From: Paenibacillus thalictri
GTDB taxonomy: Bacteria; Bacillota; Bacilli; Paenibacillales; NBRC-103111
NCBI RefSeq assembly: GCF_004307995.1
Contig: NZ_SIRE01000023.1
Location: 1-64,000 of the forward strand
DNA length: 64,000 bases
Reading direction: 5' to 3'
The notes under the pieces were generated by a model. It was given only the letters and a program-made list of their open reading frames with translations. It made no database searches and was not told the origin of the DNA. A program made the position numbers and the translations under genes. Positions 16,896 through 25,462 of the stretch are shown piece by piece (within the stretch, counting starts at the first letter, position 1; each line of letters starts with the position of its first letter).

Positions 16896-17001
16896 TTGAC
16901 GTTCTCCTGTTCATGGCTAGTTTTGCTTAAAGTGTAGCGCAGAGCGGGATTTCAAGCAAATCTATTGACGAAAAGCAGTCCGCCAGATCGCATCCGACCG
17001 G

Positions 17002-17126
17002 CTAATCAATCCTCTGCAAGATAACGACGCCGTTTGGCGCCAACTCCGCTTCACCGTCATACGTTGCCCCCGCGATCAAATCGGTGTATTGACCTTTCAG
17101 GAAGCGTAATTGGCCCCTGACAGCAG
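17002..17126 (-). pseudogene. Remnant of a glycosidase C-terminus (GH42-like)
   Basis: The minus strand encodes about 38 codons ending in TAG: RFLKGQYTDLIAGATYDGE, then AELAPNGVVILQRID. This resembles the last beta domain of GH42 beta-galactosidases, where a YTDLLTG...LAPYGV ending is typical. Nothing upstream continues it: the frame runs directly into the speB terminator. No start codon or ribosome site is seen. It is therefore a 3' scrap of a deleted gene. Family assignment is by eye and moderate. Confidence 0.5.
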
Positions 17127-17163
17127 AAAACCTCCTGGCCGAAATTCCGGACTCAGGAGGTTG
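17127..17163 (-). terminator. Terminator of speB
   Basis: On the minus strand, AACCTCCTG pairs with CAGGAGGTT around a loop that holds a second short CCG/CGG pairing, followed by TTTTC. It lies about 20 bases after the speB stop. Confidence 0.8.
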
Positions 17164-17182
17164 TGCATGTTATAGAAATAAA

Positions 17183-18052
17183 CTATTTCACCAAACCAAG
17201 CAAAATTTCGCGAAGCAGCTTGCTTGCGACGATCTGCGTCTGCTCCGTCGGATCGTAAGCGGGAGCGACCTCAACAATGTCTGCGCCGACAAAACGAATG
17301 TCGGAAGCGGCCATCGCATGAATAGCAGCAAGCAGCTCCTTCGAAGTGATGCCGCCCGCCTCCGCCGTGCCGGTCCCCGGCGCGCAGGACGGATCAAGCA
17401 CATCGATGTCGATCGTCAAATACACAGGACGTCCGGCTAGCTCGGGAAGCACCTTTTTGAGCGGCTCCAGCACTTCGAACGGATAGAAATTAATGTTCTC
17501 GCGGCCGAACTGGAACTCTTCGCGCGAGCCCGAGCGGATGCCGAACTGATAAATGTTGCGGCCTCCCATCAGCGCGGCGGCTTTGCGCACCGGCGTCGAG
17601 TGGGACAACGGCTCGCCTTCGTATTGCTCGCGCAAATCGGCGTGAGCGTCGATATGGATCAACACGAGATCAGGGTACTTGGCGTATACTTGCTGAATGA
17701 CCGGCCAGCTGACCAAATGCTCGCCGCCAAGTCCAAGCGGGAACTTGCCGTCGGAGAGCAGTTTGCCGGTGAACTCGCCGATGATTTCCAGGCTGCGTCC
17801 CGCATTGCCAAACGGCAGCAGCAGGTCCCCTGCATCGAAATAAGTGATGTCTTCAAGACTTTTATCCAGATAAGGGCTGTATTCCTCCAGTCCGATGGAT
17901 ACCTCGCGGATGCGGGCGGGGCCGAACCGGGAACCGGGACGGAAGCTGACGGTGTAGTCCATCGGCATGCCATAAATGACGGCGCGGGACGCCGCGTAAT
18001 CTTCAGAACTTAATATAAAGACGTTGCCGGAATATTTTTGATCAAGACGCAT
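17183..18052 (-). CDS. speB: Agmatinase
   Basis: A 289-residue ureohydrolase that converts agmatine to putrescine and urea. The manganese ligands are present: GLGGEHLVSW, HIDAHADLR and YLTIDIDVLDPSCAPGTG. Length and the start MRLDQKYSGNVF fit the Bacillus SpeB. An AAGGA lies about 12 bases before the ATG, a slightly long spacing; the frame extends further upstream without a better site. It is 87 bp downstream of speE and cotranscribed with it, giving agmatine to putrescine to spermidine in one operon. Confidence 0.95.
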   Translation of the reverse strand: MRLDQKYSGNVFILSSEDYAASRAVIYGMPMDYTVSFRPGSRFGPARIREVSIGLEEYSPYLDKSLEDITYFDAGDLLLPFGNAGRSLEIIGEFTGKLLSDGKFPLGLGGEHLVSWPVIQQVYAKYPDLVLIHIDAHADLREQYEGEPLSHSTPVRKAAALMGGRNIYQFGIRSGSREEFQFGRENINFYPFEVLEPLKKVLPELAGRPVYLTIDIDVLDPSCAPGTGTAEAGGITSKELLAAIHAMAASDIRFVGADIVEVAPAYDPTEQTQIVASKLLREILLGLVK

Positions 18053-18139
18053 TGGAGTGCATGTCCTTTCCGAAGCGGTATCGTTGCGCTTCCTTAAGCG
18101 AATACGATTCACGTATCGCGTAGTTTCGAGTGTAATGGT

Positions 18140-18967
18140 TTATTTCGTCAGATCTTCTACGAATTTCGGCAGAACGAAAGCCGCTTTATGCAGACGAGGG
18201 GTGTAATATTTGGTGTCGATCTCGGGAATTTTCGTTTCGTCGATCTGCAGCGGATCGTACTTTTTGCTGCCCAACGTAAACGTCCACAAACCGCTGGGGT
18301 AAGTCGGAATGTTGGCGCAGTACACCCGGACGATCGGAAAAATCTCCTTCACGTCGCGGTTCACCGTTTGAATCAATTCCGCTTTAAACCACGGATTGTC
18401 GGTTTGCGCAACAAAGATGCCGTCATCCTTAAGAGCGTCGAAGATCCCTTTATAGAAGCCTTGCGTAAACAGGTTGACCGCCGGGCCTACCGGCTCCGTA
18501 GAATCCACCATAATGACGTCGTATGTATTTTTATGATCGTGAATGTGCATATAGCCGTCATTTACTATCACCTGCACGCGCGTGTTGTCGAGCCCGCCGG
18601 CGATGGAAGGCAAATAGGTTTTCGAATATTCGATCACCTTGCCGTCGATTTCCACCAGCACGGCTTTTTCCACTTCCGGATGCTTCAATACTTCGCGGAT
18701 CACACCGCCGTCGCCGCCGCCGACCACTAGCACATGCTTCGGATTCGGGTGCGTGTACAACGCAGGATGCGCCACCATTTCATGATAAACAAACTCGTCT
18801 TTCACGGTTGTCATGACCATGCCGTCCAGTACGAGCATACGTCCCCATTCTACTGTATCGATCATCGCCAAATCCTGAAAGTCGGTTTTTTCCGTTACCA
18901 GCGTTTCACGAATTTTCGCCGTAATGCCGAAGTTTTCGGTTTGTTTCTCCGTGTACCACAGTTCCAT
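18140..18967 (-). CDS. speE: Spermidine synthase
   Basis: A 275-residue aminopropyltransferase that makes spermidine from putrescine and decarboxylated SAM. It shows the VLVVGGGDGGVIREVLKH nucleotide-binding loop, the catalytic Asp region VIMVDSTEPVGPA and the N-terminal WYTEKQTENFGI gate. AAGGGG is six bases before the ATG. It heads the speE-speB operon and is divergent from the PBP gene, as in the Bacillus pbpG-speE-speB cluster. Confidence 0.96.
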   Translation of the reverse strand: MELWYTEKQTENFGITAKIRETLVTEKTDFQDLAMIDTVEWGRMLVLDGMVMTTVKDEFVYHEMVAHPALYTHPNPKHVLVVGGGDGGVIREVLKHPEVEKAVLVEIDGKVIEYSKTYLPSIAGGLDNTRVQVIVNDGYMHIHDHKNTYDVIMVDSTEPVGPAVNLFTQGFYKGIFDALKDDGIFVAQTDNPWFKAELIQTVNRDVKEIFPIVRVYCANIPTYPSGLWTFTLGSKKYDPLQIDETKIPEIDTKYYTPRLHKAAFVLPKFVEDLTK

Positions 18968-18993
18968 TTCAAACCCCTTCTTTCTTCGGAAAA

Positions 18994-19021
18994 ATTATAC
19001 TTTTCATCAGGGCGTTCTCAA
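18994..19021 (-). promoter_or_regulatory. Promoter of speE-speB
   Basis: On the minus strand, TTGAGA (19016-19021) and a perfect TATAAT (18994-18999) are 16 bases apart, 27 bases before the speE start codon. Confidence 0.65.
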
Positions 19022-19111
19022 CGTCAAATTGTATTATAGAATATCCCGCCAAAATTGCAAATACGCTCAACCTCTGCCCAAGATGATTTAAAAAAATATT
19101 TACATTCAGTA

Positions 19112-19141
19112 GAATACCTCCCCCCATTCCTTTCCATACTG
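19112..19141 (+). promoter_or_regulatory. Sigma-G/sigma-F-type promoter of pbpG
   Basis: GAATA (19112-19116) and CATACTG (19135-19141) are 18 bases apart. They match the forespore consensus GHATR and CATNHTA except the last base. In B. subtilis pbpG is known to be forespore-expressed, so family knowledge agrees with the match. Confidence 0.55.
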
Positions 19142-19178
19142 GAAGATAAGGAAGTCTGACCGGATTGGAGGGATCGCT

Positions 19179-21176
19179 GTGAAAAAACTGGCATCGTTTA
19201 TATTCTCGTCTTTTATCATCATGTCCGCGTTTGCGATTGTATTTCTGCTGTATTTGCGCTCCGAAGCGCTGCCTGTGTCCAAACTGCAGCAGACAACGCA
19301 AATGTACGATGTGCACGGCGACTTGATCGATTCGATGCGCAACGGGCAAAACCGGCAAACCGTGCCGCTTTCGGACATGTCGAATTATGTTGTGGAAGCG
19401 ACGCTGGCTACGGAGGATCGCAGCTTTTACAGCCATTTCGGCTTTGATCTTAAAGGGATCGCCCGCGCCGCCTATGTCAATTTGCAGCATATGTCCAAGG
19501 TGCAGGGAGCCGGTACGATTACGCAGCAGCTCGCCCGAAACTTATATTTGACCCACGAGCGGACATGGACGCGCAAAATCAAGGAAACCATCTATGCCGT
19601 GCAAATGGAACTGCACATGTCCAAAGATGAAATATTGGAACAATATTTGAACCAAATTTACTACGGTCATTCGACGTATGGCATTGAAGCGGCGGCCCAG
19701 CTTTTTTTCGGCAAAGACGCAAAAGATTTAACGCTTTCCGAAAGCGCCTTGCTCGCCGGCATTCCGAAGGGCCCCCGGTACTACTCTCCTTACTACGACG
19801 AGAAGAAAGCGAAGGAACGTCAGGAAACCGTACTGCAGACCATGGTGGACGGCGGGTACATCACAGCACGCGACGCCGACCGCGCCGCAAGGGAACCTCT
19901 GACCTATAAAACGCTGGAAGAAAAGAAGCAAGCCCCGGCTCCGTACTTTCAGGATTACGTGAGGAATCTGGCCATCGACAAGCTTGGCATTACCGAAGAC
20001 CAATACGACAAAAGCGGCCTTAATATCTATACGACGCTGGATCTGCACGCACAGCAAGCGGCGGACGAAGCGGTGGCGGCGACACTGAAGGACCGCGGCG
20101 ATCTGCAGACAGCACTGGTTGCCATCGATCCGCGAAACGGCTATGTGAAAGCCATGGTCGGCGGCAAAAGCTACGCCGAAAACCAATTCAACCGCGCTTT
20201 GGCGAGCAGCCGCCAGCCCGGCTCTTCATTTAAGCCGTTTGTGTATCTGACCGCGCTGGAAACGAACCGGTTTACGCCGGTCACGCGGTTCAAAAGCGAG
20301 CCCACTACGTTTACTTACGATAACGGCCGGCAAACGTACACGCCCAGCAATTTCAACAATCATTATTATGACTGGATCGATCTGCGGACAGCGATTGCCA
20401 AATCGGACAACATTTTTGCAGTGCACACGCTGATTGATGTCGGTCCGGAAAATGTCATCGCCACGGTCCGCAAATTCGGCATCGACAGCCCGATGAAGCC
20501 GCTGCCGTCGCTGGCGCTAGGTACGTTTCCCGTAAGCCCGCTGGAGATGGCATCCGCCTTTGGCGTATTCGCCAATCAAGGAACACGTGTCGAGCCGACG
20601 GCCATCCTGCGGATTACCGACGCTTCCGGCAAGGTATTGTACGAAGCCGCTCCGAAGCAGGAGCAGGTGGCGGATCCCAACTATGTGTATGTAATGACAA
20701 ATCTGATGGAAAGCGTATTTGACGACGGCGGCACCGGCAACCGCGTGTCGAACCTGATTAAACGTCCTGTGGCGGGCAAAACCGGGACGACCAATACCGA
20801 CGCTTGGATGGTCGGGTTCACGCCCGAGCTGGCTACGGCCGTTTGGGTCGGCTATGACAAGGACCGCAACATCAGCGCCGTGGAATCGACGCTGGCCGCA
20901 CCGATCTTCGCCGAGTTTACGGAACGCGCGCTCGATGCGGTGCTGCCGAAGCTGTTCCCGATTCCCGACGGCGTCGCGAATGTGTACATCGACCCTGCAA
21001 CCGGCAAGCTGTCGAACAGCGACTGCCCGAACTCGCGAATGGAAGCTTTCGTGAAAGGAACGGAACCTACGGAATATTGCACGCAGCGAACTACTTCGAC
21101 AGACAATGTGAAGCCCGTGAAACCGAAGGGCAATTCTTCGTGGTGGAACGATCTGAAGCGCTGGTGGAACGATTAG
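19179..21176 (+). CDS. pbpG: Class A penicillin-binding protein, PbpG-like
   Basis: A 665-residue bifunctional peptidoglycan synthase. An N-terminal membrane anchor (about 3-25) precedes the GT51 transglycosylase domain (ATEDRSFYSHFGFDLKGI with the catalytic Glu; GAGTITQQLARN; GIPKGPRYYSP) and a transpeptidase domain with SSFK (in RQPGSSFKPF), SDN (AKSDNIF) and KTGT (VAGKTGTTNTDAW). The GTG start follows GGAGGG by seven bases. Position beside speE and the forespore-type promoter fit Bacillus PbpG (PBP2d), which acts in spore peptidoglycan synthesis. Confidence 0.92.
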   Translation: MKKLASFIFSSFIIMSAFAIVFLLYLRSEALPVSKLQQTTQMYDVHGDLIDSMRNGQNRQTVPLSDMSNYVVEATLATEDRSFYSHFGFDLKGIARAAYVNLQHMSKVQGAGTITQQLARNLYLTHERTWTRKIKETIYAVQMELHMSKDEILEQYLNQIYYGHSTYGIEAAAQLFFGKDAKDLTLSESALLAGIPKGPRYYSPYYDEKKAKERQETVLQTMVDGGYITARDADRAAREPLTYKTLEEKKQAPAPYFQDYVRNLAIDKLGITEDQYDKSGLNIYTTLDLHAQQAADEAVAATLKDRGDLQTALVAIDPRNGYVKAMVGGKSYAENQFNRALASSRQPGSSFKPFVYLTALETNRFTPVTRFKSEPTTFTYDNGRQTYTPSNFNNHYYDWIDLRTAIAKSDNIFAVHTLIDVGPENVIATVRKFGIDSPMKPLPSLALGTFPVSPLEMASAFGVFANQGTRVEPTAILRITDASGKVLYEAAPKQEQVADPNYVYVMTNLMESVFDDGGTGNRVSNLIKRPVAGKTGTTNTDAWMVGFTPELATAVWVGYDKDRNISAVESTLAAPIFAEFTERALDAVLPKLFPIPDGVANVYIDPATGKLSNSDCPNSRMEAFVKGTEPTEYCTQRTTSTDNVKPVKPKGNSSWWNDLKRWWND

Positions 21177-21260
21177 AAAGGGTTGTGAATTGGCTGTATT
21201 TGGCATATGCTTATTTTGGCAAGCTAAATAATACGGCGTTCGAAGGGAGAGTTTGTAGCA

Positions 21261-22070
21261 ATGAATGTTCATGCGGAGTGGACGAGCTTTGGGGAAGGCT
21301 TCACCGGGTATTTGGCCAGACCGGAGGGCAGCGGCGGCGAATCGCTTCCAGCCGTCGTCGTCCTGCAGGAGATTTGGGGCGTCGACCCCCACATCCAAGA
21401 CGTCACGCGGCGTTTCGCCGCCTTGGGTTACGTTGCCTTCGCGCCGGACTTGTACGCGAAGGACGGCCAGCGCCCCGAGCCGCTAGCGGCGGAACGAGTC
21501 GAGGAAACGAAACGTTTCCTCGACTCGCTGCCGCCCGCGGCGTGGGGCAACCCCGATGCGCGGCAGCAAGCGCTGGACGCGCTGCCGGCAGAGCAAGGCG
21601 CGCGCATCGGCGGCACGCTCGGCGCGATATTCAGCGGCGACCGCAAGGCGCTCGCGCTGCCCGCTATTGCCGCGGCCGCTTGGCTGCGCAGCGAAGAAGG
21701 CGTGGCGGCGCCGAAAGTCGCCGCCGTCGGTTTCTGCCTGGGCGGCATGTTGTCCGCCCAGCTTGCCTGCCGCGACCCGCAGCTCGCGGGTGCGATCGTC
21801 TTTTACGGCGCGGCGCCGGAGGAGGCGCAAATCCCGGGCATCGCCTGCCCGGTGCTGGGCATCTACGGCGAGCTGGACAAGCGGCTGACCGAGCCGGTGC
21901 CGGCGTTCGCGGAGGCGATGCGCAGCCAGGGCAAATCGTTCGATTATGTCATTTACGACGATGCGCCGCATGCCTTTTTCAACGATACGCGGGCTTCTTA
22001 CCGCGCGGAAGCGGCGCAGGACGCATTTCGCCGGGCAGCCGAATTTTTGCAGCGGCAGTTGGGAGCGTAA
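21261..22070 (+). CDS. Dienelactone hydrolase family protein
   Basis: A 269-residue alpha/beta hydrolase. The Cys nucleophile lies in VGFCLGGML (G-x-C-x-G-G motif), with an Asp in IYGELDKRLTE and a His in YDDAPHAFFND, the Cys-Asp-His set of dienelactone hydrolases. The N-terminal VVVLQEIWGVDPHIQD is also typical. The length is about 30 residues above the classic enzyme. AAGGGAG is upstream of the ATG. It lies 84 bp after pbpG and has higher GC than its neighbours. Its true substrate is unknown. Confidence 0.9.
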   Translation: MNVHAEWTSFGEGFTGYLARPEGSGGESLPAVVVLQEIWGVDPHIQDVTRRFAALGYVAFAPDLYAKDGQRPEPLAAERVEETKRFLDSLPPAAWGNPDARQQALDALPAEQGARIGGTLGAIFSGDRKALALPAIAAAAWLRSEEGVAAPKVAAVGFCLGGMLSAQLACRDPQLAGAIVFYGAAPEEAQIPGIACPVLGIYGELDKRLTEPVPAFAEAMRSQGKSFDYVIYDDAPHAFFNDTRASYRAEAAQDAFRRAAEFLQRQLGA

Positions 22071-22195
22071 ACGCCGCAGGGAGTGTTTTGAGTCCGGCGC
22101 CTGTTTTCATCAGCTTAAGCAGAAGCCGGCTCTTTGAAGATTACGTGCGGGCAAAAAAAGGTTTCGGAGCAATTATGTCATTTGTGTGTCTGCGG

Positions 22196-22224
22196 TTGTG
22201 ACGAAACCGGAACCGATGTATACT
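22196..22224 (+). promoter_or_regulatory. Promoter before a candidate small RNA
   Basis: TTGTGA (22196-22201) and TATACT (22219-22224) are exactly 17 bases apart. No coding sequence follows on this strand before a strong terminator about 65 bases on. Confidence 0.5.
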
Positions 22225-22230
22225 AAACGC

Positions 22231-22290
22231 TAGTATATGCCACAATATACTAGGACAGCAAAAAGGCAGCCCCACCGGGTCTGCCTTTTT
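22231..22290 (+). ncRNA. Candidate small RNA of about 60 nt
   Basis: From the predicted start the transcript would hold a perfect 9-bp stem (CTAGTATAT at 22230-22238, ATATACTAG at 22245-22253) and then a terminator hairpin (AAAAAGGCAG / CTGCCTTTTT, 22260-22290). No open frame is present. The alternative is that the first palindrome is an operator for a lost gene and that the terminator only serves the convergent ywhD and upstream hydrolase. The call is an inference from promoter, stem and terminator spacing. Confidence 0.35.
22260..22290. terminator. Bidirectional terminator, ywhD side and plus strand
   Basis: AAAAAGGCAG and CTGCCTTTTT flank an 11-base loop. With A on the left and T on the right, the hairpin can end transcription from both strands. 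It lies 20 bases after the ywhD stop (minus). Confidence 0.85.
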
Positions 22291-22310
22291 GTGTTGTCCG
22301 CTTCAGCCGA

Positions 22311-22808
22311 TTACGCCAGCCCTTGCTTAAGCGTATCGGGCGAAAGCTCCCACATATCTTCGCCTTGCTCGATCAGACACGCCTTCAGCGCGGCTTTCTC
22401 CGCATCGTTTAAGCCGTCCAAAACGAACCGGCGTTTTAGCGCATAATCCATTTTGTTGACATGATCGGCAAGAATTTTCCACCCGCGGCGGGCTTCCGGA
22501 TCAACCAGCATCTCGCACGCCGTGACGCCGGCGTAATATTTTTCGCCTTGCTCGTTGCGGTCCACGGCAACCCATACAATCCAGCATTTACGCCCGTTCG
22601 GCGTATCTTCCTTGTTGACGGAGAACTTGATGCCCTTCTCTACCTTGCTTTTGGCGTGCATCGCGCCCATATCCAAATAAGCTTCGTCCCCATCTATAAT
22701 GACGCTAGACATGTTGTTCAGATCAATCGAGCCGGCCCCGAATCCACGGTGCTCCACTTTACCGCTGACGATGTTCAGCGATAGCTTTTTCCCTTTTTCC
22801 GCATCCAT
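22311..22808 (-). CDS. ywhD: YwhD family protein
   Basis: A 165-residue protein of the YwhD family, conserved in Bacilli next to pbpG-speE-speB and of unknown function. Matching stretches include YLDMGAMHAKSKVEKGIKF, KCWIVWVAVDRNEQG and YYAGVTACEMLVD. There is no signal peptide. The start ATG 22808 gives the usual length; the frame opens at a TTG eight codons earlier. No strong ribosome site is seen upstream of either. Confidence 0.88.
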   Translation of the reverse strand: MDAEKGKKLSLNIVSGKVEHRGFGAGSIDLNNMSSVIIDGDEAYLDMGAMHAKSKVEKGIKFSVNKEDTPNGRKCWIVWVAVDRNEQGEKYYAGVTACEMLVDPEARRGWKILADHVNKMDYALKRRFVLDGLNDAEKAALKACLIEQGEDMWELSPDTLKQGLA

Positions 22809-22948
22809 TTCACGGCACCATCCATTCTGCAATTATAGAACCCGACCGTAAAGCAGCCCCGCTTCAGCTTCAGCCGCCTTGCAGCGGCTTTGACCGGCGG
22901 TTGCGTTCCCCATGGCGGAGAAGCTGCCCGGCTTACCTTTATAGAAGT

Positions 22949-23115
22949 TGTTCAAAATGTCGACTTTTGATCACGAAGTGTTCCGAAGGGATATTCGACA
23001 TCGAATCTTGCATTCAGGTTCGAAGTCCGGTGCTCATTTAGGTTTGCCTAAACTCCGCTCCTCCTTCTTCACCTTTACGCAACCTTCTCGGTGTTGAAAG
23101 CCGACTTTTTGAACA
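22949..23115. mobile_element. MITE-like element with 19-bp terminal inverted repeats
   Basis: TGTTCAAAATGTCGACTTT (22949-22967) and AAAGCCGACTTTTTGAACA (23097-23115) are inverted repeats matching at 17 of 19 positions. They bound 167 bp with no open frame of note. This occupies most of the ywhD-marR gap. The shape is that of a non-autonomous miniature element, and I recall similar sequences as dispersed repeats in Paenibacillus genomes. Only one copy is in this window, so the repeated nature is not shown here. Confidence 0.6.
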
Positions 23116-23174
23116 CGCACTTATATTGTAGCGAATCGCGGCTTGTTTTCAAACCCTCATCTTCCGGAAAATCA

Positions 23175-23222
23175 TTGACTTTCCAATTCGTGGGTCCTAT
23201 CATATATTTAGCCGACTAAATA
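23175..23222 (+). promoter_or_regulatory. Promoter and operator of the marR-ABC exporter operon
   Basis: TTGACT (23175-23180) and TATCAT (23198-23203) are 17 bases apart. Two bases later a perfect palindrome begins: TATTTAG (23205-23211), CCGA, CTAAATA (23216-23222). The TTAG-n4-CTAA core placed over the transcription start is typical of MarR-family operators, so the first gene probably represses its own operon. Confidence 0.7.
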
Positions 23223-23239
23223 AATACAATATAAAGAAG

Positions 23240-23716
23240 GTGTTTCCCATTAACCTGCACGAAATGGATTCGCTTGTCCATATGATGTCGCATGTGATTA
23301 AAAAACATCGCGAACGCATTCATACGCTGATCCAGCCTTACGAGGTGTACCCCGGCCAGCCTCCGCTGCTGCTCCGCTTGCTTGAGCGAGACGGGCAAAG
23401 CCAGAATGAACTCGCGGCGCATAAGCGCGTAAAGCCTGCCACACTGACGGTGATGATTAACCGGATGGAAGCGACCGGTCATCTGGAGCGCAGATCCGAT
23501 CCTCTCGATCAGCGGGTATCGCGCGTCTTTTTAACCGACAAAGGGCTGCGGGCGGCGCAGGCCGTCAAAGCATCGATAATGGAGCTGGACAGTCTCTGTT
23601 TCGAAGGATTTTTACCCGAAGAGAAGCTGCTTTTACGCCGCTTTCTGCTGCATATGGATGAAAATTTGAGCGCGGCAGCGGATGAAAATCATGTAGCCGA
23701 CAACATAATGGAGTGA
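23240..23716 (+). CDS. MarR family transcriptional regulator
   Basis: A MarR-type winged-helix repressor of about 155-158 residues. The recognition helix and wing are in SQNELAAHKRVKPATLTVMI, then NRMEATGHLERRSDPLDQRV, with SRVFLTDKG after the wing. It precedes a pair of ABC exporter genes by 6 bp, and an inverted repeat overlaps its promoter. The likely model is ligand-relieved repression of a drug or metabolite exporter. Start is uncertain: AAGAAGG touches the GTG at 23240, so an ATT at 23249 with seven bases of spacing is a possible alternative. Confidence 0.9.
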   Translation: MFPINLHEMDSLVHMMSHVIKKHRERIHTLIQPYEVYPGQPPLLLRLLERDGQSQNELAAHKRVKPATLTVMINRMEATGHLERRSDPLDQRVSRVFLTDKGLRAAQAVKASIMELDSLCFEGFLPEEKLLLRRFLLHMDENLSAAADENHVADNIME

Positions 23717-23722
23717 TGCAAT

Positions 23723-25462
23723 GTGTGGAAGCTGGCAACCTATCTAAAGCCCTACTGGAAATCCGCCGTGCTTGCCCCGCTGCTGATGCTGCTTGAGGTT
23801 GCCATGGACCTGCTGCAGCCGAAGCTGATGGCCAGCATCGTCAACGACGGCGTGATGAAGGGAGACTTGGCGCATATTCGCAACACCGGCGCGCTGATGC
23901 TGCTGTACGCTTTGATCGGTCTGATCGGCGGGGTCGGATGCACGATTTTTTCCAGCATCGCCTCGCAATATTTTGGCGCCGATCTGCGGAGAGATTTGTT
24001 CCGGCATGCGCAGACCTTCTCCTTCCGCAATCTGGACCGGTTTAAAGCGGGCACGCTGGTCACCCGGCTTACCTCGGACGTCGTGCAGATGCAGAATATG
24101 GTCCAGACGACGCTGCGCATCCTGGTGCGCTCTCCGTTTCTGGCTTTAGGCAGCATCATCATGGCGTTTCTGATCAGCGCGAAGCTTGCGCTGATTCTTG
24201 TCGTCGTGATTCCGCTGCTTTTTCTGAGCTTGTATATGCTGATCCGCTGGTCTTTCCCGCTGTTTGCCCAAGTCCAGCAAAAGCTCGATACGGTCAACAA
24301 CGTGCTGCAGGAAAACTTATCCGGTATTCGTGTCGTCAAAGCGTTCGTACGCGCCGGATATGAGCGCAGCCGATTCGGCAAGGCCAACGGCGAATACACC
24401 GGCATCGCCTTGCAAGCGGCACGCACGCTGGCGCTGAATATGCCGCTGATGATGCTGCTGATGAACGCCAGCATCGTTGCGGTGCTGTGGTTCGGCGGCG
24501 CGCAAACGTGGAGCGGCGGGATGCAGGTCGGGGATCTGGCGGCGTTCCTGAACTATGTCACGCAGGTGCTGGCATCGCTGATGAGCGTCGGCATGATGCT
24601 GATGACCGTCTCCCGCGCCAAAGCGTCCGCCGAACGGATCAACGAGGTGTTTGCCACCCGGCCCGACATATCCGACCCGCCGCAAGCCGGCAACTACGAG
24701 ATACGCCGCGGAGAAATCGTTTTTGACCACGTCTCGTTTGGTTACGGCAAGGGACGCCGCGAGCTGGCCCTCCAGGATGTCAGCTTTACCGCCAAACCCG
24801 GTCAAACGGTAGCGATTCTCGGCGCCACCGGCTCCGGGAAATCGTCGCTGGTGCATCTCATCCCCCGCCTGTACGATGTGTCGGAAGGCCAGATTCGCAT
24901 CGACGGCGTCGATGTCAGAGAGATGATGCTGGACCGCTTACGCACACGGGTGGGCATGGTGCTGCAGCAAGCCGTCCTGTTCAGCGGAACGATCCGCGAC
25001 AACCTGCGTTTCGGACGGCCGGACGCCACGCAGGAGCAAGTTGAGGAAGCCGCCAAAGCCGCGCAGGCCCACGACTTCATCATGAGTTTCCCGGACGGCT
25101 ACGATACGCTGCTTGGCCAAAGAGGCGTCAATCTGTCCGGCGGCCAGAAGCAGCGCATTTCCATTGCCCGGGCGCTGCTGGTCCGCCCGGCAGTGCTGAT
25201 TTTGGACGACAGCACCAGCGCCGTCGATTTGGGTACGGAATCGCGCATCCAGAAAGCGCTAAAGGAGCTGATGGCCGGGAGCACCTGCCTGATTATTGCG
25301 CAGCGCATCTCTTCCGTACTCGACGCCGACAATATTATCGTGCTGGAAGGCGGCCGGATCGCCGCCGAAGGCACTCACCAAGAGCTGATGAGCCGCAGCG
25401 CGCTGTACCGGGATATTTATAAATCGCAGCTGGGCGAGGAGGAGATTGTTTATGGCGGATAA
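23723..25462 (+). CDS. Heterodimeric ABC exporter, degenerate-site subunit
   Basis: A 579-residue half-transporter with six predicted membrane segments (about 15-310) and one nucleotide-binding domain. Walker A is GATGSGKSS (about 367), the signature is LSGGQ (about 470). Walker B reads VLILDDSTSAVD, with Asp in place of the catalytic Glu, and the switch reads IIAQRISS, with Gln in place of His. These two changes mark the non-catalytic site of heterodimeric exporters such as BmrCD and TM287/288. The GTG start follows GGAG. The stop overlaps the partner gene by 11 bp. Confidence 0.93.
   Translation: MWKLATYLKPYWKSAVLAPLLMLLEVAMDLLQPKLMASIVNDGVMKGDLAHIRNTGALMLLYALIGLIGGVGCTIFSSIASQYFGADLRRDLFRHAQTFSFRNLDRFKAGTLVTRLTSDVVQMQNMVQTTLRILVRSPFLALGSIIMAFLISAKLALILVVVIPLLFLSLYMLIRWSFPLFAQVQQKLDTVNNVLQENLSGIRVVKAFVRAGYERSRFGKANGEYTGIALQAARTLALNMPLMMLLMNASIVAVLWFGGAQTWSGGMQVGDLAAFLNYVTQVLASLMSVGMMLMTVSRAKASAERINEVFATRPDISDPPQAGNYEIRRGEIVFDHVSFGYGKGRRELALQDVSFTAKPGQTVAILGATGSGKSSLVHLIPRLYDVSEGQIRIDGVDVREMMLDRLRTRVGMVLQQAVLFSGTIRDNLRFGRPDATQEQVEEAAKAAQAHDFIMSFPDGYDTLLGQRGVNLSGGQKQRISIARALLVRPAVLILDDSTSAVDLGTESRIQKALKELMAGSTCLIIAQRISSVLDADNIIVLEGGRIAAEGTHQELMSRSALYRDIYKSQLGEEEIVYGG

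Noticed and set aside
19022..19060. A second TATAAT-like hexamer upstream of speE
   Set aside because: It lacks a -35 at a good distance; the TTGAGA-16-TATAAT pair closer to the gene is preferred.
21077..22201. A 374-codon plus-strand frame overlapping the dienelactone hydrolase
   Set aside because: It is Arg/Gly/Ala-rich, typical of an alternate frame of a GC-rich gene. The hydrolase in the other frame has full catalytic motifs and a ribosome site.
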